Shown here one piece after another: positions 54,143-62,135 of a DNA stretch of 64,000 nt. Positions within the stretch are counted from its first letter, which is position 1, and each line of letters opens with the position of its first letter. The notes under the pieces were generated by a model. That model was given only the letters and a program-made list of their open reading frames with translations, did no database searches and had not been told where the DNA came from. The position numbers were made by a program, and so were the translations under genes. Source of the DNA: Ferruginibacter lapsinanis (GTDB lineage: Bacteria; Bacteroidota; Bacteroidia; Chitinophagales; Chitinophagaceae); assembly GCF_020783315.1 (NCBI RefSeq), contig NZ_CP086063.1, positions 744,001 to 808,000 of the forward strand. Direction: 5' to 3'.

Positions 54143-55573
54143 ATGCTACGTAAACTATTCTTTTCTTTATTTATTATAGCAATGTGCCATTCAAGCATTG
54201 CACAACAAAAATGGGATCTGCGAAAATGTGTTGATTATGCGCTGGCTAATAATATTACCGTTAAGCAAACATATATTCAAAGTAAGATATCAACCTTACA
54301 ATATAATCAAAGCAAACAAGGACAATTCCCCACATTAAATTTCAGTGGTTCGCCAAGTTATAACAGTGGCCGCAATCAGGATCCAACTTCATTTAGCCTG
54401 ATCACTCAAAGTTATTTATCTGCCAATATGCAACTGCAAAGCAGTGTTGATATTTTTAACTGGTATAGTAAACAAAATACTATCGCTGCAAATAAATGGG
54501 AGGCCGAAGCTGCCAGGGCAAGCACAGATAAACTAAAAGATGACATTGCTTTAGCCGTTTCAAATTCATACCTGCAAATCCTTCTTACAATGGAGCAGGA
54601 AAAAATTGCAAAAGTCCAGTTAGAGCAAACGCAGCAGCAATTAAAAAATACCCGAAAATTAGTTAATGCTGGCTCACTGCCGGAATTAAATGCAGCAGAA
54701 TTGAAAGCACAGGTAGCCAGAGATAGTTCAACAGTTGTTAGCGCAAAGGGGAATGTAGAACAAGCTATGCTTAATCTTAAAGCATATATGTCGCTGGATG
54801 CCGCAACACCTTTCGAGATCGTAGCTCCTCCGGTAGAATTTATACCGATAGAAAAGATTGCAGACCTTCAACCGGAAAACGTATATGCATTAGCGATAGC
54901 AAATCTTCCTCAGCAAAGAGTAAATGATTTTAAATTGAAAGCTGCTCAAAAAAATTCAGCTTCGGCAAAAAGTAAAATGTACCCAACCATTGCTGCATTC
55001 GCAAGTTTGGGTAGTGGATATAATAGCAGAGCACAGGAAATAACCGGAGTCACCCTTATCAATGCTCCTATTGGCAAAGTAAGTATAAGCGGTACTGATT
55101 ACAGCGTTTACCCCTCACAACCATACTCGTCTTATAATTATAGCAAGACCAAATTTTTCAGGCAACTGGATGAAAATTTCCGTCAATCAATAGGACTTAG
55201 TTTAAGTGTACCTATTTTTAACGGAGGCAATCTGCGTACAAATTGGGAACGCAGCAAACTCACTGTAAAAAATCTTGAACTGCAAAAAGAAGCAGACAAT
55301 CAAAAGATCAAACAGGATATTTATCAGGCATATAATGCAGCTATCGTGGCAATGGAAAAATTCAACGCTTCTAAAAAAAGTGTTGAGACGGCTGAACGCA
55401 GTTATTCATACGCACAAAAAAGATATGACGTTGGTATGTTGACCACTTTAGAGTTAGTTACCAATCAGAATAATCTTTTAAGAGCAAAATTAGAATTGGT
55501 ACAAAACCAATTTGATTATGTTTTTAAAATGAAAGTATTGGAGTTTTATAAAGGACAGGGGTTGAAGTTGTAG
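54143..55573 (+). CDS. TolC-family outer-membrane efflux protein
   Basis: This 476-residue protein has a signal peptide (FFSLFIIAMCHSSIAQQ) and the TolC duplication of long helices and barrel strands. It begins WDLRKCVDYALANNITVKQ, the typical N-terminal OEP motif. The second half has the paired motif SLSVPIFNGGNLRTNWERSK and the terminal helix RYDVGMLTTLELVTNQNNLLRAK. It would form the outer-membrane duct of a tripartite pump. The adaptor gene follows 54 bases downstream, but no inner-membrane pump is adjacent. Confidence 0.93.
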   Translation: MLRKLFFSLFIIAMCHSSIAQQKWDLRKCVDYALANNITVKQTYIQSKISTLQYNQSKQGQFPTLNFSGSPSYNSGRNQDPTSFSLITQSYLSANMQLQSSVDIFNWYSKQNTIAANKWEAEAARASTDKLKDDIALAVSNSYLQILLTMEQEKIAKVQLEQTQQQLKNTRKLVNAGSLPELNAAELKAQVARDSSTVVSAKGNVEQAMLNLKAYMSLDAATPFEIVAPPVEFIPIEKIADLQPENVYALAIANLPQQRVNDFKLKAAQKNSASAKSKMYPTIAAFASLGSGYNSRAQEITGVTLINAPIGKVSISGTDYSVYPSQPYSSYNYSKTKFFRQLDENFRQSIGLSLSVPIFNGGNLRTNWERSKLTVKNLELQKEADNQKIKQDIYQAYNAAIVAMEKFNASKKSVETAERSYSYAQKRYDVGMLTTLELVTNQNNLLRAKLELVQNQFDYVFKMKVLEFYKGQGLKL

Positions 55574-55627
55574 GTTGGAAGTTGAATAAAGATCAAATGC
55601 TGGTTACAAAAAATAAATTAAAGTTTT

Positions 55628-56965
55628 ATGAGTAAAAAAGCTAAATGGATAATTGGTAGTTTAATCGGATTGGTCCTTTTAATGATCGGTCTAAAAATGA
55701 CCGGCGTGTTTGGAAAAAATGAAGGCATAAAAGTAACAACCGAGAAAGCTCAAAAACGAGACATCACGGAAATCGTGAATGCCAGCGGAAAAATTTATCC
55801 CGAAATCGAAGTAAAGGTTAGCCCCGATATAAGCGGAGAAATTACAGAGCTAAATGTACAGGAAGGCGATACGGTAAAAAAAGGACAAGTGCTTGCCCGT
55901 ATATATGCAGATATTTATGACATTCAGCGCAATCAGGCAGCTAGCGGCGTTGCACAAACTGAAGCACAGGCGGCTAACACTCGTGCAGCAGTTGATGCAC
56001 TTAAAGCACAGTTAGAACAGGCACAAAAAACATACAACATGCAAAAAGTGTTGTTTGATGATAAAGTGATCAGTCGTAATGAATTTAATGTTGCGGAAGC
56101 CAGTTTCAAAACTGCACAGGCTAATTACAATGCAGCATTGCAAAATATTAAAGGCGGATATGCTTCCATACAAAGTGCACAGGCCAATTTAGCAAAGGCC
56201 AACAAAGACCTCGGAAGAACGGTTATCGTAGCACCAATGGATGGTGTGGTAAGTTTATTAAACGTAAAAAAGGGAGAGAAAGTTGCAGGCAACAGTTTTA
56301 ACGTAGGAACAGAAATGATGCGGATTGCCGATATGCAAAAAATTGAAATAAGAGTTGATGTGGGTGAAAGTGATATCCCAAAAGTACATTTGGGTGATAG
56401 TGCTATTGTTGATGTAGATGCATATAGTGATAGAAAATTTAAAGGTATTGTAACACAAATAGCCAGCAGCAATAATGGTGCTACTACAGCTTCTGTTACA
56501 AGCAATACAAGCTCTGATGTAACTAATTATAAAGTTTACATTCGTTTGTTACCCGAAAGCTACACCGATCTGTTAGGAAAAGGATCATTCCCATTCAGAC
56601 CTGGAATGAGTGCCAGTGCAGATATCAGAACAAAAACACATACTAATGTATTGAGCGTGCCTATAAACGCCGTTACCACAAGAGAGAAAACTGACAGTAG
56701 CAAAAATGAAAGACCTAAAGAAGCTGCCGCCGCCGCCTCAGATGATTTAGATGTAGTGGTATTTGTTATTGATAAGGAAGGACTTGTAAAGAAAGTAAAA
56801 GTAAAAACAGACATACAAGACATCAATCATATTGAAGTGACAGAAGGGTTAAAAGAAGGAGAGCAAGTGATCACAGGGCCGTACGATGTTATCAGCAAGC
56901 AACTCAAAGAAAAAGATAAAGTAAAAGTAGTGGAGAAAAAAGACCTCTTTGAAGCCAAGAAATAA
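55628..56965 (+). CDS. Periplasmic adaptor subunit of an RND/MacA-type efflux pump
   Basis: This 445-residue membrane-fusion protein has one N-terminal membrane segment (WIIGSLIGLVLLMIGLKMTG). Its lipoyl half-motifs are VKVSPDISGEITELNVQEGDTV and GRTVIVAPMDGVVSLLNVKKGE, on either side of a helical hairpin rich in Ala/Gln (about residues 95-190). Beta-barrel and membrane-proximal domains follow (RIADMQKIEIRVDVGESDI; EVTEGLKEGEQVITG). It links an inner-membrane transporter to TolC. The usual downstream MacB or RND gene is missing here; a terminator ends the unit, so the partner is encoded elsewhere. Confidence 0.93.
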   Translation: MSKKAKWIIGSLIGLVLLMIGLKMTGVFGKNEGIKVTTEKAQKRDITEIVNASGKIYPEIEVKVSPDISGEITELNVQEGDTVKKGQVLARIYADIYDIQRNQAASGVAQTEAQAANTRAAVDALKAQLEQAQKTYNMQKVLFDDKVISRNEFNVAEASFKTAQANYNAALQNIKGGYASIQSAQANLAKANKDLGRTVIVAPMDGVVSLLNVKKGEKVAGNSFNVGTEMMRIADMQKIEIRVDVGESDIPKVHLGDSAIVDVDAYSDRKFKGIVTQIASSNNGATTASVTSNTSSDVTNYKVYIRLLPESYTDLLGKGSFPFRPGMSASADIRTKTHTNVLSVPINAVTTREKTDSSKNERPKEAAAAASDDLDVVVFVIDKEGLVKKVKVKTDIQDINHIEVTEGLKEGEQVITGPYDVISKQLKEKDKVKVVEKKDLFEAKK

Positions 56966-56980
56966 ATAGTAACACGCTTT

Positions 56981-57017
56981 AAAAAAAGCTGATCCCAATA
57001 ATAGGATCAGCTTTTTT
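56981..57017 (+). terminator. Rho-independent terminator after the efflux adaptor gene
   Basis: AAAAGCTGATCC and GGATCAGCTTTT pair across an 8-base loop, flanked by A and T runs; it could work in either direction. Confidence 0.9.
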
Positions 57018-57092
57018 CATTTTCGGCAGGCTGCAAAAACATAAAATGTAGTACCTTGTAAGCAGACTCTCTACACTCACTGCTACTTCCAG

Positions 57093-58991
57093 ATGAAAAG
57101 AATACATACAATAAGACTATTACTGATCATTCTCTTCTGTTGTATATCTTACAATGTTACTCTTGCACAGCAATCACTTTTAGTTAATTTAGGAAGTAAT
57201 ACTTGTGCAGACCCGCTTTCTCCTGCATTTTCAATCGTCAGCAACCCATTTGGAAGTTCATCTGTTTTGAACAATTGTGATCTAAAAAACCAAATACCCG
57301 ACTACAACAATACATTCATTGCATACAACCCAAAAGACAACAAGATTTATGTAAACGATGTACGATTCAGCCCTAACTCAAGAATATGGGTATTAGACGT
57401 TGGACTGCCTAATAATATTATTTGTCCGGCAACGATACCCGTCGACCCAAACTTTACACCCACTTATTCTGTAAATAATTTTGAGTTCGACAATAGTGGT
57501 AATCTCTGGACATTACGTAATTACAACAAAACCGAAGGCACCTGTATCATGGATCAATATGATATCATGACAGGTAATATTCTTGCATCAAAAACACTTC
57601 AGTTTTCTGCAGGAAATTTCCCCTCTGATATAGGTAATGGAGACCTGTGCATTTTACCAAACGGAAGATTATTCACTACCCTGGGCAGAGACTCTTCAAA
57701 ATTTTACGAGATCACCAATTATAATGGTGGCTCAGGAAATGCAACCGGAACATTTCTACATACAATGCCCAAAAACTGTTTTGGTATAGCTTACCTGAAT
57801 GGCAAACTGGAAATAACCGGAACCAACTCAACCGACTCCTGCTATTATTTTGATTATGATATCGGGAGTAATATATTAGGCGGTCTAAAAAATTTTCAGA
57901 ATGGATTAGCTCCAATCGATAATACAAGTATTTCACCTGTAGTAGGTACTACAAAAAGATTAGTCGGAGCAACAAAATTATCAAATAATTCTTTTGAGCT
58001 GACCTATGAAATATATTTACAAAATCTGGGCAATGTTATTTTGAATAATATCAATATTACAGAAGATCTGGGAAAAGTATTCGGAGCTGGTAATGTAAGT
58101 AATGTAACAGCAAATTTTATTCCCGGGTTCAATACACCTGGCCTCCTTCTTAACAGTTCTTATAACGGAATAACAATAACTGATTTGTTAGCGCCAAATC
58201 AGCAATTAGCCAACCGCACCTCCCCTTTGGAGAATTATTTTACTAAACTTGAAGTGACTTTTACGGCAAGCAACTTAACCGCTAACCAGATCTATTATAA
58301 CTCAGCCATTGCAACAGCTAATATCAGCAGTGATAGCGGACCTATCAATATTATTGATTCATCAAATAACGGAACACCGGCCGTGGTCGATCCTAACCAA
58401 AATGGTATCGCCAATGAGTTGGGAGAAAATGTACCAACTCCATTCAGCTTTGGGCTTGTTCCGGTAAAATTCATGTACAACTATGCGGTTGAAAAAAATA
58501 GAATGGCATTTCTTGAATGGAAAGTTGCCACTCCGGTAATTAATGCTAATAAATTTATAATCGAGATAAGTAAGAACGGTACTACATGGCAATATGCCGG
58601 TGAAGTGGTGATTGATGAACCGAATCAAAGTAATTATCAATTCACTTATCCATATTCATTTTCAGGTAATGTTTTTTACCGTATAAAAGAAATAGACAAA
58701 AATGGGCTTTCGATATACAGCACCATAATGAAGTTAAATAACGGCACAGTTACTGACTTTCAGATCTATCCAAACCCTGCCAGCAATTTTATACAAATCA
58801 TTTCATCAAATAATTCTTCTGGTAAAACCAGTGTTGAATTATACGATGCCGTTGGAAGAAAATTATCAAGACAAATAATAGTTGATAGAATGATAAAAAT
58901 AAATACTACCAACTTACTCGAAGGAGTATATATGATCAAGCTGCTTAGTAATGGAAATACACAAACGCAGAGAATAATAGTAAAACACTAA
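57093..58991 (+). CDS. T9SS-secreted protein with conserved-repeat domain and type-A sorting domain
   Basis: This 632-residue protein has a signal peptide (LLIILFCCISYNVTLAQ). Residues about 50-290 form a beta-propeller-like region with WDR-type turns (YNPKDNKIYVNDVRF, FDNSGNLWTLRNYN, CILPNGRLFTTLG). Residues about 295-440 form a DUF11-like repeat domain (FELTYEIYLQNLGNVILNNI). The tail is a T9SS type-A sorting domain (FQIYPNPASNFIQII to TQTQRIIVKH). It should be exported to the cell surface; function unknown. Its TAA stop (58989-58991) interlocks with the stop of the convergent murU-like gene. Confidence 0.88.
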   Translation: MKRIHTIRLLLIILFCCISYNVTLAQQSLLVNLGSNTCADPLSPAFSIVSNPFGSSSVLNNCDLKNQIPDYNNTFIAYNPKDNKIYVNDVRFSPNSRIWVLDVGLPNNIICPATIPVDPNFTPTYSVNNFEFDNSGNLWTLRNYNKTEGTCIMDQYDIMTGNILASKTLQFSAGNFPSDIGNGDLCILPNGRLFTTLGRDSSKFYEITNYNGGSGNATGTFLHTMPKNCFGIAYLNGKLEITGTNSTDSCYYFDYDIGSNILGGLKNFQNGLAPIDNTSISPVVGTTKRLVGATKLSNNSFELTYEIYLQNLGNVILNNINITEDLGKVFGAGNVSNVTANFIPGFNTPGLLLNSSYNGITITDLLAPNQQLANRTSPLENYFTKLEVTFTASNLTANQIYYNSAIATANISSDSGPINIIDSSNNGTPAVVDPNQNGIANELGENVPTPFSFGLVPVKFMYNYAVEKNRMAFLEWKVATPVINANKFIIEISKNGTTWQYAGEVVIDEPNQSNYQFTYPYSFSGNVFYRIKEIDKNGLSIYSTIMKLNNGTVTDFQIYPNPASNFIQIISSNNSSGKTSVELYDAVGRKLSRQIIVDRMIKINTTNLLEGVYMIKLLSNGNTQTQRIIVKH

Positions 58992-59713
58992 GGAAATAGT
59001 TTTTCAGCAATCGCCACGCTTTCAGGCTTCCCTACATCTACCCATTTATCACCCGTATGATTGAAACCTAAAATGGTATTATCCTTTGCCAGATCGAGAT
59101 ACGTTTCAGTAAGCGAAAATTTTCCTGTTTGTTTGATAAGAGAAAACACGGCTGAATTAAACACCGCTACGCAGCTATATGCCTTTTCCCGGAGATCGGG
59201 TTTTGAGATAGCTATTTTTTCTTCTTTAGTAATATTATTTCTCCAACCACACAAACGATTACTCTTATCAAATAAAAAATTACGTGAGGTCAATCTATCA
59301 GTGATACCGAAAGAGATCAACGGATTGTTTTCGATATGAAAAGCTATTAATTTATTCAGATCAAGATCTGTCAGCACATCTACATTTAGCGTAATAAAAA
59401 ATTCATCGTTTTCCAACAAATGTCTTGCTTTTAATAAGCCTCCGCCTGTTTCCAATACTTCCTTGCTCTCATCACTGATAGCAATATTACTCCCCCATCC
59501 TCCATTTGCATTGATCGCATCTATGATCTGATCAGGAAAATGATGAACATTTACAACCACATCTGTAATACCATATTGTTGTAAGTATTCAATATTACGT
59601 TGTAATAAAGATTTGCCATTTACAATAGCAAGCGCCTTTGGATGTGAATCTGTCCAAGGCTTAAAACGTGTACCTAATCCTGCAGAGAAGATGATTGCTT
59701 TAAAATTGTTCAT
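58988..59713 (-). CDS. murU: MurU-like N-acetylmuramate-1-phosphate uridylyltransferase (nucleotidyltransferase family)
   Basis: This 241-residue sugar-nucleotidyltransferase has the GxGTR signature (FSAGLGTRFKPWTDSHPKAL) and conserved VVNVHHFPDQI. The substrate region is TGGGLLKARHLLENDEFFITLNVDVLTD, with the DVD-type metal-binding stretch. The C-terminus ends WVDVGKPESVAIAEKLF. The MurU assignment is inferred from length and the AmgK-like kinase two genes upstream; without context it could be a mannose-1-P guanylyltransferase. With AmgK it would make UDP-MurNAc from recycled MurNAc, bypassing MurA. ATG 59711-59713 lies inside the flanking repeat. Confidence 0.82.
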   Translation of the reverse strand: MNNFKAIIFSAGLGTRFKPWTDSHPKALAIVNGKSLLQRNIEYLQQYGITDVVVNVHHFPDQIIDAINANGGWGSNIAISDESKEVLETGGGLLKARHLLENDEFFITLNVDVLTDLDLNKLIAFHIENNPLISFGITDRLTSRNFLFDKSNRLCGWRNNITKEEKIAISKPDLREKAYSCVAVFNSAVFSLIKQTGKFSLTETYLDLAKDNTILGFNHTGDKWVDVGKPESVAIAEKLFP

Positions 59714-59730
59714 AGTTCATAGTTCATAGA
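59708..59730. repeat. Repeat flank (TTCATAG x3) on the murU side of the four-helix-bundle gene
   Basis: GTTCATAGTTCATAGTTCATA is three copies of the word GTTCATA. It is the inverted counterpart of the CTATGAAC copies at 60103-60130. Together the two bracket the four-helix-bundle gene and overlap the murU start codon. Confidence 0.75.
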
Positions 59731-59731
59731 A

Positions 59732-60082
59732 TTACATAGAGTCCCTCAACTTCGTAATCATTTTGCACAATACTTCATACTCATCGTAGTATTTTTTGAA
59801 ATTTTCCTCACTAATATATTTCCTGGATTGAGCAATGAATAAACAAGAGACTACTTCTATTGCTGATCTCAATCCTATTCCTAAAAAGCGTTTAAATTCA
59901 GGCTTAGATTGCCCCGTACTACCCTCTGCAATATTTAAAACAACAGAGTCTGCTGCTCTTTTCATTTGAGAAGACAAACTATATAGCTCTTCTTTTGGAA
60001 ACGGTTTTACCAACAAATCAATTTCATTGCTTAATCTCAGTGCTAATTGCCAAACTTTTAATTCTTCGAATCTAAATGCCAT
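59732..60082 (-). CDS. Four-helix-bundle protein (23S rRNA-intervening-sequence type)
   Basis: This 116-residue protein contains FEELKVWQLALRLSNEID at the N-terminus and LYSLSSQMKRAADSVVLNIAEGSTGQSKPEFKRFLGIGLRSA, the core signature of the S23/IVS four-helix-bundle family. It also has a helical C-terminal tail (YYDEYEVLCKMITKLRDSM). Family members occur as genes inside 23S rRNA intervening sequences and as dispersed intergenic units; their role is unknown. Here it lies between the amgK-like and murU-like genes, bracketed by inverted copies of the word TTCATAG/CTATGAA, as if inserted. Confidence 0.9.
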   Translation of the reverse strand: MAFRFEELKVWQLALRLSNEIDLLVKPFPKEELYSLSSQMKRAADSVVLNIAEGSTGQSKPEFKRFLGIGLRSAIEVVSCLFIAQSRKYISEENFKKYYDEYEVLCKMITKLRDSM

Positions 60083-60100
60083 TTTTAAAGATAATGAGTT

Positions 60101-60130
60101 TACTATGAACTATCAACCATGAACTATGAT
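60101..60130. repeat. Repeat flank (CTATGAAC words) on the kinase side of the four-helix-bundle gene
   Basis: CTATGAACTAT (60103-60113) and CATGAACTATGATCAT (60118-60133) are inverted relative to the TTCATAG copies at 59708-59730. The end overlaps the kinase-RapZ stop codon at 60130-60132. Confidence 0.7.
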
Positions 60131-61578
60131 CATAACTCTCTCCTCCAGTTTTCTTTATTCATGTGATTCAATTCAATTTTTACATTGAATTTATTTTTTA
60201 AATGTCTTGCTACCTGTTCAGCAGCATACACACTTCTATGTTGACCGCCAGTACAACCGAAATTGACCATTAAACTTTCGAAACCTCTTGTGATATAATC
60301 TTCCACAGCAATATCTACAATATTGTAAATGCTGTTTAAGAAGTCTGGCATTTTTGTTTGTTGTTCTAAAAAATCTTTCACGCCCTTATCCAAACCGCTT
60401 TGCGTTTTAAATTCATCAATTCTCCCGGGATTTAAAATACCTCTCATATCAAATACAAATCCTCCGCCATTTTCTGTTTCATCTTTGGGATAACCTGTTT
60501 TCAGGTAAGAAAAACTATTGATCTTCACCACCAGTGGAGTGGCCGCTGTAGCCTTTGTTGGTTGAAATCTTTTTACAATATCATCCTGGATGATTATTTG
60601 CAGTAATCGTTCAAACTCAGGAAGCACAATACCCACATGCTTATTGAATAAGAACCATTTTAAATTATGTAATGCCAATGGAATGCTTGTTAAGAAATGT
60701 GCCTTGCGTTCAAACAATCCTCTAAAGCCATACGCTCCCAACACCTGCAATAAACGTATCAACACATACCCATTGTATTGCGCCTCAAAACGACTTTTAT
60801 CTATCGGCTTTTGTACAATTTCTTCAACGCAGCTAATATAATATTGTAATAACTTATTTTTCCATTCATCGCTTAACTCTGCTTTGGCTTGCCATAACAA
60901 ACTTGCCACGTCATATTGCAAAGCACCTTTCATACCTCCCTGGTAATCGATGAAATAAACTTCTTCATCTTTTACCATCACATTCCTGCTCTGAAAATCA
61001 CGGAACATAAAATATTTATGATCAACATGACTTAAGTAAGTACTCAACGCATCAAAATCATCAATGAGTTTTTCTTTATCGTAAGGAATTTTTAAAGTAT
61101 CAAGAAAATAGTATTTAAAATATAACAGGTCGGCAATGATAGCCTGCTTACCAAATTCTTTACTCGTAATACACAGATCATAATCCAATCCTTTATCTCC
61201 GTTGATCTGCAGATTAGCCAATTGCTTCAGGCTTTTTTGATACAACGCATATACTTTATCAGTATGCCCGATGGTTTCTAACTCATGTAATAAAGATGCA
61301 TCACCAAAATCCTGTTGTATATATATAGTAGCGTCATCATTCACGGCATAAATTTCCGGAACAGGACAATGGGCATTTTTAAAATGTTTGCTAAAAGCAA
61401 TAAACGTATTGTTCTCTTTTATATTGGTATTGTAAGTAGCAATAAAATTCCCTTTATCTGTAATCAACCTGAAATAGATCCTGTCGCCACCGCTCTGAGG
61501 TAATTTTTCAATGATAGTAATAGCCGCATCACTGTACTGACTGAATAAGGCTTTAATGTTATCTGTTATCTGTTGCAT
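60130..61578 (-). CDS. AmgK-like amino-sugar kinase fused to a RapZ C-terminal domain
   Basis: This 482-residue fusion has residues about 1-330 as an APH-fold kinase: ALFSQYSDAAITIIEKLPQSGGDRIYFR at the nucleotide loop, YFMFRDFQSRNVMV at the catalytic loop and YFIDYQGGMKGALQYD at the metal site. This pattern matches AmgK, which phosphorylates MurNAc/GlcNAc at C1. Residues about 350-482 are the RapZ C-terminal domain (NGGGFVFDMRGILNPGRIDE and LMVNFGCTGGQHRSVYAAEQVARHL). In E. coli that domain binds glucosamine-6-phosphate and the GlmY/GlmZ RNAs. The gene heads a unit with the murU-like gene and could couple amino-sugar recycling to sensing. Confidence 0.85.
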   Translation of the reverse strand: MQQITDNIKALFSQYSDAAITIIEKLPQSGGDRIYFRLITDKGNFIATYNTNIKENNTFIAFSKHFKNAHCPVPEIYAVNDDATIYIQQDFGDASLLHELETIGHTDKVYALYQKSLKQLANLQINGDKGLDYDLCITSKEFGKQAIIADLLYFKYYFLDTLKIPYDKEKLIDDFDALSTYLSHVDHKYFMFRDFQSRNVMVKDEEVYFIDYQGGMKGALQYDVASLLWQAKAELSDEWKNKLLQYYISCVEEIVQKPIDKSRFEAQYNGYVLIRLLQVLGAYGFRGLFERKAHFLTSIPLALHNLKWFLFNKHVGIVLPEFERLLQIIIQDDIVKRFQPTKATAATPLVVKINSFSYLKTGYPKDETENGGGFVFDMRGILNPGRIDEFKTQSGLDKGVKDFLEQQTKMPDFLNSIYNIVDIAVEDYITRGFESLMVNFGCTGGQHRSVYAAEQVARHLKNKFNVKIELNHMNKENWRREL

Positions 61579-61588
61579 ATTATGTGGG

Positions 61589-61596
61589 CAAAGATA
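61589..61596 (-). promoter_or_regulatory. -7 box (TATCTTTG) for the kinase-RapZ gene
   Basis: On the minus strand this exact TAnnTTTG match lies 10 bases before the ATG of the fusion gene. The predicted leader is only a few bases. Confidence 0.5.
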
Positions 61597-61645
61597 GTCA
61601 AAACGAAAAAATTTAACGGAGATTCACAGCAAATAGAATAATGCA

Positions 61646-61755
61646 TCGGTTCGAAATATAACATAATGTAGAATTACCAATGTTCAGTTTACAGTAGTAC
61701 AAAAGTTTAATCAGGGAACCAACCCCAAAACGGGATGTAATCGTTTTGGGGCGGC
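61646..61755. repeat. Direct-repeat copy 1 of the rtcB downstream block
   Basis: This copy is nearly identical to 61981-62090 (offset 335 bases); over the best 95 bases I count six mismatches. It contains AATGTAGAATTAC and the hairpin CCCCAAAACG / CGTTTTGGGG (61723-61751). Confidence 0.85.
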
Positions 61756-61783
61756 TTTGGTGCCTGTCCCGATTATTTCGGGA

Positions 61784-61812
61784 GTTACTTTTTTTTTCAC
61801 AAAAAAAGTAAC
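61784..61812. terminator. Hairpin GTTACTTTTTTT / AAAAAAAGTAAC downstream of the rtcB fragment
   Basis: The inverted repeat at 61784-61795 and 61801-61812 is homologous to the one at 62098-62124 after intact rtcB. It probably ended the lost second gene copy. Confidence 0.6.
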
Positions 61813-61851
61813 ATAAGAGTATCTGCGAATAGAATGTTTAAAAATGACACA

Positions 61852-61940
61852 TCACTCCCCGCTTATCTCATCTCTCCTTTTTCTAAACTTCTTCGGATCC
61901 GTTCCATCCATCTGCACAATTGCAGGTGGCATAAAGATTC
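61852..61940 (-). pseudogene. rtcB 3'-end remnant (about 25 codons)
   Basis: Read on the minus strand in the proper frame this encodes PPAIVQMDGTDPKKF then RKRRDEISGE and TGA (61852-61854). Intact RtcB ends PAIVQMDGTDPRKF, KKRRDEISGE. Nearly every difference is a synonymous or conservative change (Lys/Arg). Nothing upstream matches rtcB, so it is the last part of a deleted or recombined second copy. It lies 3' of a direct repeat of the adjoining block. Confidence 0.85.
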
Positions 61941-61980
61941 ATAGAAAGTGCTTATTAAAAATAAATGTTTATTCTCTCCA

Positions 61981-62090
61981 TCTGTTCTAAATAAAACATA
62001 ATGTAGAATTACCAATGTCCAGTTTACAGTAGTACAATAGCCCAATCAGGGAACCAACCCCAAAACGGGATGTAATCGTTTTGGGGCGGT
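61981..62090. repeat. Direct-repeat copy 2 of the rtcB downstream block
   Basis: This copy lies directly after intact rtcB and repeats the 61646-61755 block, including the hairpin CCCCAAAACG / CGTTTTGGGG (62058-62086). Confidence 0.85.
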
Positions 62091-62097
62091 TTTTTTG

Positions 62098-62124
62098 CTT
62101 ACTTTTTTTCCGCAAAAAAGTAAG
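62098..62124 (-). terminator. Terminator hairpin after rtcB
   Basis: CTTACTTTTTT and AAAAAAGTAAG pair across a short GC loop 12 bases beyond the rtcB stop; the T-rich arm would act as the tail. Confidence 0.65.
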
Positions 62125-62135
62125 ATAAGAAGAAC

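Noticed and set aside
61863..62045. 60-residue minus-strand open frame downstream of rtcB
   Set aside because: It reads through the rtcB tail remnant in the wrong frame; the correct frame gives the RtcB C-terminus. It is not a gene.
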